Assembly (NCBI RefSeq): GCF_001049755.1 | Contig: NZ_CVLB01000002.1 | Location: 171,743-235,742 of the forward strand | DNA from: Brachyspira suanatina | Lineage (GTDB): Bacteria > Spirochaetota > Brachyspiria > Brachyspirales > Brachyspiraceae | Reading direction: 5' to 3' | Length of the DNA: 64,000 bases | Part shown: positions 37,367-46,900 of the stretch, in pieces | Numbering within the stretch: position 1 is the stretch's first letter | Layout: every line of letters starts with the position of its first letter | Notes under the pieces: generated by a model | What the model was told of the DNA's origin: nothing | The model's database searches: none | The model's input: the letters and a program-made list of their open reading frames with translations, nothing else | Made by a program: the position numbers and the translations under genes

Positions 37367-38005
37367 TTATCTCCAATACTTTAATATTTCTTCTTTAAAT
37401 TTTCTAGCCTCTTTAGCAGGATCTTCAGCATCTCTTATGCTTCTTCCAGTAATGAAAGTAAATACATTAATATCTTTGAAAAGTTTCAAAGTATCTATTT
37501 CAAGACCTCCTGTAACAGAAACTTTAAATCCCATTTCAGTTAATTTTTTAATTTTTTCTAAATCGCTGTCAGACCAAGTTTGTCCAGCTAAAAGAGCATC
37601 ACGGCTTTGATGGTATACAGCCTGAGTAATTCCTGCTTCTTTCCAAGCTTTAGCATGATCAAAAGTCCAATCTCCATAAAGTTCTACTTGAAGTTCTTTA
37701 ACTTCTTTTAAAGCAGCCTTCATAGTAGGTATAGTTGCAGAACATATAACAGTCATCCAATCAGCACCAGCATCAGCACACATTTTTGCTACTGTACCGC
37801 CAGCATCTGCACATTTAGTATCAGCTAATATAATTTTATCAGGGTATAAAGCTCTAAGACATCTTACAGCTTCCATTCCTTCAGCTAAACAAAGAATAGT
37901 ACCTGCCTCTATAACATCAACTTCATTTCCAACAGCTTTTGCAGATTTTAAAGCTCCGCTTAAAGTAGTATTATCTAATGCAATTTGTAATAAAGGTATA
38001 GCCAT
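37367..38005 (-). CDS. ulaD: 3-keto-L-gulonate-6-phosphate decarboxylase
   Basis: 212-residue TIM-barrel decarboxylase converting 3-keto-L-gulonate-6-P to L-xylulose-5-P. Motifs: LLQIALDNTTLSGAL, VIEAGTILCLAEGMEAV, LADTKCADAGG (the Asp-x-Lys-x-x-Asp active site) and VTGGL/FITGRSI for phosphate binding. SD AAGGAG. Third step of ascorbate catabolism in this operon. Confidence 0.95.
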   Translation of the reverse strand: MAIPLLQIALDNTTLSGALKSAKAVGNEVDVIEAGTILCLAEGMEAVRCLRALYPDKIILADTKCADAGGTVAKMCADAGADWMTVICSATIPTMKAALKEVKELQVELYGDWTFDHAKAWKEAGITQAVYHQSRDALLAGQTWSDSDLEKIKKLTEMGFKVSVTGGLEIDTLKLFKDINVFTFITGRSIRDAEDPAKEARKFKEEILKYWR

Positions 38006-38034
38006 ATTTTTCTCCTTAAAAATTATTTATATTA

Positions 38035-38730
38035 TCAATTTTGTCCATAATAAGCATTTGCACCATGTTTTCTGAAATAGTGCTTATTAAGTAAATACTG
38101 TTCTACAGATTTGATTTCAGGATTTATCTGTATAGTTCTATATGCCATTTTAGCAAGCTCTTCCATAACAACAGCATTATGAACTGCTTCTTTAGCATCT
38201 TTACCCCAAGCAAAAGGACCATGAGAAGCTATTATGATACCAGGTATGTCCATAGGATTAATGTTTCTCTTTTTTAGAGTTTCTATAATAACAAGCCCAG
38301 TATTTTTTTCATATTCTCCTTCTATTTCCTCTTTAGTTAAAGGTCTTGCACAAGGTATATCACCATAAAAATAATCTGCATGTGTTGTACCAAATGCAGG
38401 TATATCTTTTCTAGCTTGTGCCCAACTTGTAGCATAGCTTGAATGAGTATGTACTATTCCGCCTATTTCAGGAAATGCTTTATATAACTCTATATGTGTA
38501 GCTGTATCAGAAGAAGGCTTATATTTTCCTTCCAATTTATTTCCTTCCAAATCTAAAACTACCATATCTTCAGCTTTCATTACATCATAATCAACACCGC
38601 TAGGCTTAATAGCAAATGTTTTAGATTCTCTGTCTAAACCGCTTACATTTCCCCAAGTATATATTACAAGTTCTTTTTTAACGAGTTCAAGATTCTCTTC
38701 AAATACTATTTTTTTTAATTCTTCAAGCAT
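38035..38730 (-). CDS. ulaF: L-ribulose-5-phosphate 4-epimerase
   Basis: 231-residue class II aldolase-fold epimerase producing D-xylulose-5-P, which enters the pentose phosphate pathway. Visible: [29 protein letters not shown] and the zinc site [15 protein letters not shown], plus [26 protein letters not shown] is 13 nt upstream, rather far. It starts 4 bp after ulaE ends. Could equally be named araD; context favours UlaF. Confidence 0.94.
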   Translation of the reverse strand: MLEELKKIVFEENLELVKKELVIYTWGNVSGLDRESKTFAIKPSGVDYDVMKAEDMVVLDLEGNKLEGKYKPSSDTATHIELYKAFPEIGGIVHTHSSYATSWAQARKDIPAFGTTHADYFYGDIPCARPLTKEEIEGEYEKNTGLVIIETLKKRNINPMDIPGIIIASHGPFAWGKDAKEAVHNAVVMEELAKMAYRTIQINPEIKSVEQYLLNKHYFRKHGANAYYGQN

Positions 38731-38733
38731 GAT

Positions 38734-39591
38734 TTAACAAAATCCTCCCTCTTTCATTTTTTCTAATACCCATTTTTTTTCTTTCATCACATGTTCTTTA
38801 GGATTATCTGATTTTTCAGACCACATCTCTATCATAAAAGTTCCATTATAATTAAGTTCTTTTAATAATTTGAAACATTTAACAAAATCAACACAGCCCT
38901 CTCCAAAAGGTACCTCTTTGAATTTTCCTTCAAAACCTTCTTTAGGAGCTAGAGTATCTTTAATATGTATTGCAGTAATTTTATGAATTCCTTTTCTTAT
39001 TTCATCTTCAACATCATTTCCCCAAGCTGTTAAATTTCCTAGATCAGGATAAACTGTAAGCCAAGGACTGTTACAAATTCTGTCATATTCTAAAAACTTA
39101 GTGATAGAGTTTAAAAAAGGAGTATCCATAATTTCTATAGCAAGCATTACCTGATATTTAGCAGCCATTTCAAGAGATTTTTTTAATCCTTCTATAAATA
39201 ATTGCTTTGTCTCTTCATCGCCTTTTTCATAATAAACATCATAACCAGCTAATTGTATTATTCTTATACCTATATCGCTTGCAAATATAATAGCTTTTTC
39301 CATAAGCTCCATAGCTTTTTTTCTGGTATCAGGATTCTTACTTCCCATAGGAAATCTTCTATGTCCGCTAAAACACATAGTAGGTATTTTTATACCAGTT
39401 TCAAATATAGATTTTACTAATGATTCTCTTTCTTCTTTAGTCCAATCTAATCTTGAAAGTCTTTCATCTGTTTCATCTATTGATATTTCAACAAAATCAA
39501 AACCTAACTCTTTAGCATCCAATAATTTCTGATGCCAAGAAGTACTTTTTTCCAATGCTTTTTCATATATTCCAAATAAATTATTGATAAT
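38734..39591 (-). CDS. ulaE: L-xylulose-5-phosphate 3-epimerase
   Basis: TIM-barrel epimerase; from NNLFGIYEKAL onward it matches UlaE (FDFVEISIDETDERLSRLDW, MCFSGHRRFPMGS, IQLAGYDVYYE, AIEIMDTPFLNS, MIEMWSE). The start is unusual. An ATG 20 codons upstream (39651) would translate through a hairpin and poly-T, giving an unrelated leader. The only strong SD, GGAGGG (39596-39601), sits 5 nt before ATT (39589-39591) and 8 nt before ATC. No ATG, GTG or TTG is available in frame in that window, so initiation at AUU or AUC is inferred. Confidence 0.88.
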   Translation of the reverse strand: MINNLFGIYEKALEKSTSWHQKLLDAKELGFDFVEISIDETDERLSRLDWTKEERESLVKSIFETGIKIPTMCFSGHRRFPMGSKNPDTRKKAMELMEKAIIFASDIGIRIIQLAGYDVYYEKGDEETKQLFIEGLKKSLEMAAKYQVMLAIEIMDTPFLNSITKFLEYDRICNSPWLTVYPDLGNLTAWGNDVEDEIRKGIHKITAIHIKDTLAPKEGFEGKFKEVPFGEGCVDFVKCFKLLKELNYNGTFMIEMWSEKSDNPKEHVMKEKKWVLEKMKEGGFC

Positions 39592-39610
39592 AGCACCCTC
39601 CAATATAATT

Positions 39611-39648
39611 AAAAAAATAGGGAAATAATTAATTAATAAATATTTCCC
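39611..39648 (-). terminator. Hairpin plus T run inside the ula operon
   Basis: GGGAAATA (39620-39627) pairs with TATTTCCC (39641-39648). On the minus strand it is followed by TATTTTTTT, then the ulaE SD. It fits a partial intrinsic terminator between ulaB and ulaE. Confidence 0.65.
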
Positions 39649-39661
39649 CATTCAAAAATTA

Positions 39662-39970
39662 TCACTTACTTTTCAAATCTTCTAAATATCCGGATTCATT
39701 AAGTTTTTGTTTAAACTCCGGTTCTGATAGAACATTTTTAATTCCAATAACTCTTACGCCTTTTTCAATTGATTCTTTAAACATATCAATAAAATTCAAA
39801 GGACAAAATACCAAGTCATAATTAACAGCTGTACTCTTACCTTCAGATAAAGCACAATGGTGAACATTTGCTCCATTAATGCCTAATGACTTAAGAGCTT
39901 TTTCAGCAGTCATTTTCATCATTAAACTAGTACCAGATCCATTGGCACAAGAAACTAAAACTTTTAGCAT
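39662..39970 (-). CDS. ulaB: PTS ascorbate-type EIIB component
   Basis: 102-residue phosphocarrier. The phospho-cysteine loop VSCANGSGTS (Cys8) opens the protein, the mark of the ascorbate/galactitol EIIB group. It receives phosphate from EIIA (UlaC) and passes it to the sugar through EIIC (UlaA). SD AAGGAG. 27 bp after ulaA. Confidence 0.93.
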   Translation of the reverse strand: MLKVLVSCANGSGTSLMMKMTAEKALKSLGINGANVHHCALSEGKSTAVNYDLVFCPLNFIDMFKESIEKGVRVIGIKNVLSEPEFKQKLNESGYLEDLKSK

Positions 39971-39997
39971 AATAATAATCTCCTTACTATAAAATAT

Positions 39998-41473
39998 TTA
40001 AGCATTTGCTTTCTGTTGTTTTTCTTTCATTTTTTCTCTGTATGCTTCATAATCATCAGTGATTAAGAAATATGTATCTTTATTTTTCATATATTGTATC
40101 TGAGGTATAGCTATTAATATTAATATTATAATACCAACACCAGCATAACCTAAATATTTCATAATAACTGTAAAGCCAGGCCATAATACTGCCCAGTCCC
40201 ACATACCTAAATAACCGCCGTAAGCAGCAAGACCTACCCAATAAGCTATGAAAGCTGAACCGAATACCTGACATAATCCTGAAATAAATGGAAGAATCAT
40301 AGCAGCCTTAATACCGCCTCTGTTATTTGCAAATACAGCTATAGTAGCGTTATCGAAGAATACAGGAATAAATCCAGCTATTATTATAACAGGACTCTTC
40401 ATAAGTATCAATGTAATAATTGCAAGGAATTGTCCAGCAGCACCGAATAATAAACCTATAGTAACAGCATTTGGAGAACCGAAACCGAAAGTAGCAGCAC
40501 AGTCAATACCAGGAACAGCTCCAGGAAGAAGTCTTGTAGATATACCTTGGAAAGACTGAGTCAATTCAGTAACGAATGTTCTAACACCTAATTGAAGTAT
40601 AGCCAAATATACAGCAAAATTCAAAGCTGTTGTTAATGTATAGAAGAAGAAACTTTGTCCTTCTTTCATAAAGTTATTAGCTATTAAGTAATCTCTTCCT
40701 AAAGTCAACAATATTATTCCAAAGAATAATAACATCAATATAGAAGTAGATACCATATTTTCATTGAATATTGATAAAAATCCAGGGAATTGTATATCCT
40801 CTAATTTTTTACCTTCGCCTTTTCCTTTTAATTTTTCAGCTATAGTAGAAAATATTTTTAAAGCAAATACCTGTTGGTGAGCAACACAGAAACCGCCGCC
40901 TTCTGTTAAGTCTTGAGTAATTTCTACTGTTAAGTTAGAACCTACAGCCCAATATAAACCAAGAAGTATACTCATCATTACAAGCATAGGAGTATCACCT
41001 AACTCTGGGAAACAGAAAAATATTAGCCAGAAAGCTGTAGCAGCCTGCTGTATTTGTACGTTTCCTGTAGTAAATATAGAACGTATTTTTGTAACTTTTC
41101 TAAAAGCAACTAAAAGAATGTTAAATATAAATGCTATAAGAAGCAGAAGCATTACCTGAGAGAAAGATTTACCTATATGCTCCATTGCAGCCTGAACAGC
41201 ATTTTGTCCATAATAAGGGTCTATAACTGTTGCCTGCAAATTAAATTTATCTTTAAGTCCTACAAGTATAGGTCTGAAATTATTAACAAGTCCGCCAGAA
41301 CCTACTGAAAGTATAAGGTATCCAACAGTAGCTTTCAAAAAACCTGCTAAACATTCATACCAAGGTTTTTTTAACAGTATATAACCTATTAATACTATAA
41401 AACCAATAAAATATGCAGGCTGGGTGAGAATATTTTGGGCAAAATATGTCCATATCTTTAATAAAATCTCCAT
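39998..41473 (-). CDS. ulaA: PTS ascorbate-type EIIC permease
   Basis: 491-residue inner-membrane transporter with about 11 helices. Motifs AYFIGFIVLIGYILLKKPWYE, GFLKATVGYLILSVGSGGLV, GGGFCVAHQQ and PGAVPGIDCAATFGFGSPNA match SgaT/UlaA. It imports L-ascorbate as L-ascorbate-6-phosphate. SD AAGGAG. Part of the ulaC-G-A-B-E-F-D operon. Confidence 0.95.
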   Translation of the reverse strand: MEILLKIWTYFAQNILTQPAYFIGFIVLIGYILLKKPWYECLAGFLKATVGYLILSVGSGGLVNNFRPILVGLKDKFNLQATVIDPYYGQNAVQAAMEHIGKSFSQVMLLLLIAFIFNILLVAFRKVTKIRSIFTTGNVQIQQAATAFWLIFFCFPELGDTPMLVMMSILLGLYWAVGSNLTVEITQDLTEGGGFCVAHQQVFALKIFSTIAEKLKGKGEGKKLEDIQFPGFLSIFNENMVSTSILMLLFFGIILLTLGRDYLIANNFMKEGQSFFFYTLTTALNFAVYLAILQLGVRTFVTELTQSFQGISTRLLPGAVPGIDCAATFGFGSPNAVTIGLLFGAAGQFLAIITLILMKSPVIIIAGFIPVFFDNATIAVFANNRGGIKAAMILPFISGLCQVFGSAFIAYWVGLAAYGGYLGMWDWAVLWPGFTVIMKYLGYAGVGIIILILIAIPQIQYMKNKDTYFLITDDYEAYREKMKEKQQKANA

Positions 41474-41505
41474 TAATTATCTCCTTTAATTTTATTCATA
41501 TCTAA

Positions 41506-42564
41506 TTATAACATAGAACGGAATGGAATATTTTGCTCATGTTCAAAGCAATCATCAAAACCTCTAGGGTGATGATATTGAACTAAATCTTTATCTCTAG
41601 GATAAACATATTTACCGCCTACTTCCCATATGAAAGGCTTAAATTGATATTGAAGTCTGTCTTTTTTCATTTGATATAAAACTTCTATTTCTCTTGTATC
41701 AGCCATAAAGTTAGTCCATACATCATAGTGTATAGGTATAACTACTTTACATCTTAAAGCTTCAGCCATTCTAAGAACATCTACAGAAGTCATTTTATCT
41801 GCTATACCTATAGGATTCTCACCATAAGAACCTAAAGCAACATCAATATCAAAATCTTTACCATGTTTAGCAAAATAAATAGAATAATGAGAATCTCCGC
41901 TATGATATATATTTCCGCCAGGAGTTTTTATAACATAATTAACAGCTTTTGTATCCATTTCAGGAACAGTATTTCTCAAATCATCTGGAGGAGTAGTTAC
42001 CAAACAAGTTCTGTCAAAAGAATCTGTAGCTATTATCTCAACATCCTTAATTTTTACAGAATCGCCTGGTTTAACTACTATACATCTGTCAGCAGGAACT
42101 CCCCATTCAATCCATTTTTCAACAGAATATTTAGGACCTATAAAAGGTATAGGCTCTTTAATATTCTTCATAACAGCAGCAGCCACATTAATATCTATAT
42201 GGTCATTATGATAGTGAGTTGATAATATAGCATCTACTTTTTTTATTGCAAAAGGATCTATAACAAAAGGAGAAGCTCTAAGATTAGGCTGTAATTTTCT
42301 TACACCAGCCATATTAGCCATTTGGTGTCCTGCAACCATATTTTTAGTTTTCTTTGTTCTTTTTCCATTGCCGCACCATAAATCTATACATATATTAGCA
42401 TCGCCTGGTGTCTTTACCCAAATACCTACACATCCAAGCCACCACATAGCAAATGTATTTGGTTCTACAACTTCTTCTTCTATCTCTTCGTTAAGCCAAG
42501 TTCCCCATTCAGGAAAACTATCTAATATCCAGCCTTCTCTAGTAATTGAATCAATTTTGCTCAT
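41506..42564 (-). CDS. ulaG: L-ascorbate-6-phosphate lactonase
   Basis: 352-residue metallo-beta-lactamase-fold lactonase that opens the ascorbate-6-P ring to 3-keto-L-gulonate-6-[30 protein letters not shown] is the typical UlaG start; the metal motif [26 protein letters not shown] and [10 protein letters not shown] follow. Length matches E. coli UlaG. SD AAGGAG. 22 bp after ulaC and 32 bp before ulaA. Confidence 0.96.
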   Translation of the reverse strand: MSKIDSITREGWILDSFPEWGTWLNEEIEEEVVEPNTFAMWWLGCVGIWVKTPGDANICIDLWCGNGKRTKKTKNMVAGHQMANMAGVRKLQPNLRASPFVIDPFAIKKVDAILSTHYHNDHIDINVAAAVMKNIKEPIPFIGPKYSVEKWIEWGVPADRCIVVKPGDSVKIKDVEIIATDSFDRTCLVTTPPDDLRNTVPEMDTKAVNYVIKTPGGNIYHSGDSHYSIYFAKHGKDFDIDVALGSYGENPIGIADKMTSVDVLRMAEALRCKVVIPIHYDVWTNFMADTREIEVLYQMKKDRLQYQFKPFIWEVGGKYVYPRDKDLVQYHHPRGFDDCFEHEQNIPFRSML

Positions 42565-42586
42565 ATTTTCTCCTTTTTATTTTAAT

Positions 42587-43018
42587 TTATAATAATGATA
42601 AAATTTCCTCCTCTGTAAGGTCTTCTTTTATCATTTTTTCCAACTTTTCATCATCGCCTAAAAATTCAGCGAGCTCAGCTATTGCATCCTGATGCCCATC
42701 TGCATTTTCAGCAGCTAATGTAAAAAATAAATAAACTTTTCCATCTGTTTGATAAAAATCAACGCCATTTTTTACTTTTAAAAAACTCATTCCTTTTTTC
42801 AAAACACCATCTTCAGGTCTTGAATGAGGCATTGCTACACCATCAGTAAGAACTATATAAGGTCCATATTTATATACATTGTCTATTATAGCCTGAACAT
42901 ATTTTTCTTCTATATTTTTATTATCAACCAAAGATTTTGATCCTATTTTTAATGCCTCTTCCCAATTTGAAACACTTTCTATAATCTTTATATTGCCTTT
43001 TAAAAACTCTTTTAACAT
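42587..43018 (-). CDS. ulaC: PTS EIIA component of the ascorbate system
   Basis: 143-residue EIIA of the mannitol/fructose superfamily. The phospho-accepting His65 lies in VAMPHSRPEDG. First gene of the ula operon, behind its own promoter; SD TTGGAG. A second EIIA gene of the same type lies upstream at 43293-43727. Confidence 0.93.
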   Translation of the reverse strand: MLKEFLKGNIKIIESVSNWEEALKIGSKSLVDNKNIEEKYVQAIIDNVYKYGPYIVLTDGVAMPHSRPEDGVLKKGMSFLKVKNGVDFYQTDGKVYLFFTLAAENADGHQDAIAELAEFLGDDEKLEKMIKEDLTEEEILSLL

Positions 43019-43054
43019 AATAACTCCAAACTTAATTTATTATATTATTATATA

Positions 43055-43083
43055 AGTATAATTACTTTTTATAGTTTTGTCAA
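43055..43083 (-). promoter_or_regulatory. Promoter of the ula operon
   Basis: Minus-strand TTGACA (43078-43083), 17-bp spacer, TATACT (43055-43060), about 37 bp before ulaC. Confidence 0.75.
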
Positions 43084-43270
43084 TTATAATAGTACCATTT
43101 CCAAAACAAATACTTATTAGAATTTAATTTAAAATAATAATTATTATTATTAAAAAATAAAAACTATTAAATATTTAAAAATTTATATTATATTTTAATT
43201 AATAACAATAAATATGAGATAATGAAAAATATTTATTATAAATATTTAATAATTTTATACAAATATTATA

Positions 43271-43307
43271 ATTATTTTACAGCTAAAAAAAATTACTGTA
43301 AAATAAT
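43271..43307 (-). terminator. Perfect 12-bp hairpin at the end of the second EIIA gene
   Basis: ATTATTTTACAG (43271-43282) and CTGTAAAATAAT (43296-43307); the arm includes the last four codons. The T run is in the loop, not after the stem, so it is not a textbook terminator. Processing or a bidirectional role is possible. Confidence 0.45.
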
Positions 43308-43727
43308 ATCGTATATCTCTAAATCAGTTAATTCATCGTACATTATTCTTTTAATTTTTTCACTTTCATTTAATAAATCAGCAATTTCTTCCATTAATCC
43401 TTGATGCTGATCATTATTTTCTGCTGCTAACGTAAATAATAAAAATACTTTATTATTTTCATCAAAATCTACTCCATTTTTTATTTTCAAAAGAGTAATA
43501 CCATTCTTTATAACACCATCTTCAGGTCTGGCATGAGACATAGCCATTCCATCTCCAAGAACAATATAAGGTCCGCTTTCTTTAATATTATTTATAATAC
43601 AGTCTACATATCTAGGTTCTATACATTTATTTTCAATAAGAAGCTCTGCCCCTTTTTTTATAGCATCTTCCCAATTATCAATATTATCAACTATATCTAT
43701 TTTGTTTCTTATAAGTTCTTTTAACAT
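43293..43727 (-). CDS. Second ascorbate-type PTS EIIA (UlaC paralogue)
   Basis: 144 residues from the preferred ATG 43727 (SD TTGGAG). It is colinear with UlaC throughout (MLKELIRNKI, NWEDAIKKGAELL, SGPYIVLGDGMAMSHARPED) and retains His65 as phospho-acceptor. It has its own consensus promoter and is separated from ulaC by 274 bp. It may donate phosphate to UlaB as an alternative EIIA or act in regulation. Confidence 0.9.
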   Translation of the reverse strand: MLKELIRNKIDIVDNIDNWEDAIKKGAELLIENKCIEPRYVDCIINNIKESGPYIVLGDGMAMSHARPEDGVIKNGITLLKIKNGVDFDENNKVFLLFTLAAENNDQHQGLMEEIADLLNESEKIKRIMYDELTDLEIYDIILQ

Positions 43728-43766
43728 AAAAAACTCCAAAAATAATAAACTTTTATTTATTATAAT

Positions 43767-43795
43767 ATTATACTTTTATTTTTATTATTTGTCAA
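43767..43795 (-). promoter_or_regulatory. Promoter of the second EIIA gene
   Basis: Minus-strand TTGACA (43790-43795), 17-bp spacer, TATAAT (43767-43772), both consensus. Confidence 0.75.
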
Positions 43796-43956
43796 TTCTT
43801 ATTTTTTATGTACAAAAAAGTTTCAAAATATTAAAGTTATGTTGTATTTAATATATAAAAACAGAAATCACGATAATAAATTATTAAAATATAACAATTT
43901 TTATATAAATAGGTTATATTATATAATGAAAATTATATTTACAAATGGAATTTTAA

Positions 43957-46900
43957 TTGCGTCAAAAAAATAGATATTCCAGATTTAGAATGTATGTAGC
44001 TACAACCTTGTTAGCTTTTATGATACCAGCTTTATTTAGTATATCTATAGTATTATCTAATAAACAAAAATACTTAGATAACATCATAGAATATATAAAT
44101 AGAGTAAGCCCAATAGATATATATATATCAGATATAAGCATATCATATAAATTAGAATTAGTTTTAGATAATGTAAAACTATATTCCAAAAACAATAAAG
44201 AAGCTTTCTTTGAAATGGACAAAGCTTCATTAAGATTTAACTTCCTTAGAATATTTATAAAAAGAGATCCATTATATCTTTTAAGCGATATAAATATTAA
44301 TGATGCGGCATTTTATCCTGTATTAATGGATATGTCTATATTTCAAAGTGATAATACCAATAAAACTTCTTTGGAGGATATAAGAGAAATAGTTAATAAT
44401 ATAAGTCCTATATTTATGGATAAAAATATTAACATTAACAACTTTTCAGCTAAAATAGCAGATAATAATAATATTACAGAAGTATCTCTTAATTCGTTAA
44501 ATGGAAACTTCAGAAATTATGGCTATTTTCTTTCATATGATATAAATTTACCAGATAAAACATTAATACATTTTTCATTAGAAAGTAAAACTAACCTATC
44601 AGAAGTCAACACAAAAATATACGCTGAAGATGAACATGGAGACTTGTTCAAATATACATTATTTTTAACAAATGAATATAATATATTAGCAGCAAAGTTA
44701 CAAAATGAAAATCAGAATGATTTTATAGATTTTAAATATAATGTTGCTAATAAAGATATAGACTTTTCTATTACAAATGTAAAAATAAAAAAAGATAATA
44801 TATACAAAATGATGAATATAGTTTTAGACACACCTATAATTTATAATTTTGTAAAATTAGATAATAAAACTATAAGCACTGTTAGTAATTATATAAATAC
44901 ATTCAGGGATGCTGAGATAGAAGCATATGGATATTATTCATTTGAAGAAAAAGAAAAATCACATATTAATTTCGATTTAGATATAAGAGATAAATTATTT
45001 AATGTGATGGTTAATGCTGAATTAACTAATTCTAATATAATGCTATCAAATGCATATATTAATATTTCAGAAGGATATATTATAGCAAGCGGTATAGTAC
45101 CTTTGAATGATCCTATATCAAGCGTGCTTTCTTTAAATGTTAACAATGTAAAAGCAGGGGCAAATTATCTATCTACAAAAGTATATCTAAAACCTGTAAA
45201 TGTTAATGACGATGAAATAAAATCAAGATTTACTATATCATCGCTTAGTTATGCTAATACTATGCCTAATCCTATGACATTTGAATTCTTGTATAAAAAA
45301 CCTGAAAAAGAAATATCATTAAGATTAATACCAAATGAATATTATCAGCCTTTATATGCCAGTTATTCTCTAGATAATACTAATCCTGTAATAGCTTCTG
45401 CAAAAGGCATAATACCTCAGGATATATTTGTAGTATTATTAGGCCAAAATATTATAGATAACTTATCTTCTTTAAATGTAGAATACACTATGAGTAATGC
45501 TATGTACACAGGAGGAAAAGGTAATGTACATGTGTTGCAGGCTTCATCTAGAAAAATATATACAGAAGAATATTTAATAAGAATAGGAGCATCTGTTTAC
45601 AAAAATATTATAGATATTAATGATATTTATTATAGACTTTCTGAAGATGGTGGAATAAATGCTAATGCTAAAATAGAATATGATAAAAACTTCAATGTTA
45701 AAATTAATGGAAATGTCAATACTCCTGCTGGAAATTACGGTTTAAGCGGATTCAGCACAACATCCACTAATGGAAGCAAAATAATATATGCTTCAACAGA
45801 TAAATCAGAAATAATAGCAAGCGGAGTTATAGCTACAAACGGTATAATGGATTTAAATATAAAAACTCCTAAAACATTAAGTATAAAAGATATTGATATA
45901 AATGTAGATGTTAATATAAATAACTATATGCAAAAGCCTTTATACTTATATGGTAATGTAAAGGCTAATAAAAACCTTGCTCCAATATTTGCTTTAAATA
46001 CACAATTTGAATTATCAAATCAAAGTTTAATGTTTACAAATATTATTTTAGATTATGGAGAAAACAGAATAGCAGGAGATGGTATATTAAGTTCTACAGA
46101 TGGTATAACAAAATTTGCTGCATTATTAAAAGATTTAGAAAACAATGGAATATTTGCAGTAGATACCTCCATCAATAAAAATAATATATATGGTAAAATA
46201 ACTGTTAATCAGCTGCCTTTCGATATCAGTGGTCAGGCCTATGGCATATTAACTGCTAATGCTACTATAATAGGATTAATGAATAATCCTGTAATTTATC
46301 TTGAAAAATTTGATGTGAAAGATTTTCAGATACCTGGAATGCAATTTGATGTTTCTTTAAATGGATATTATAGAGAAAATGAATTAGAGATAAAAGATGT
46401 ACTTATAACTAAGACAGGAGATTTTGGAACTCTTACAGCAAAACCATTTGCAAAAAAACAACAGATAAAAATACCTTATGCTTATTTCTCAAGAGATCTT
46501 CAAAATATGACAGTAGAAGTTAATAATATGACATTTATGAGTTCATTTTCAGGAACAATAAATTATAATATGAGAAAACTTCCTAATGGAAAAGAAGAAT
46601 ATAGACTTCAAACAGGACCTATTACAATAAATAAAAGAAAATTACCTGAATTTGGAACTACAGTCATTAGAGATAAAAATGATATATTACTTACAAACAC
46701 AAAAAATCATGGTATAAAGGGCTCTATAGTAGGAGAAGATGGAAATACAAGAACTGATTTAATTTATATATATAATAATGATGATATGCTCAATATAGAC
46801 GGAGTTATAAAAAATACTAAAAAAGATCAAGTCGATTTATTAGTTACATCAGACATAATAAATGTAGAAATTTTTGAAATATTCAATGTATTATTCACAG

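Noticed and set aside
41863-42222. Antisense ORFs over ulaG and similar ORFs over hppA, comF, secD and others
   Set aside because: They lie wholly inside well-supported genes on the other strand and have no SD or recognisable product.
43019-43270. Hidden gene or small RNA between the two EIIA genes
   Set aside because: Apart from the ula promoter and end hairpin, only A/T-rich sequence is visible, with no SD-supported ORF.
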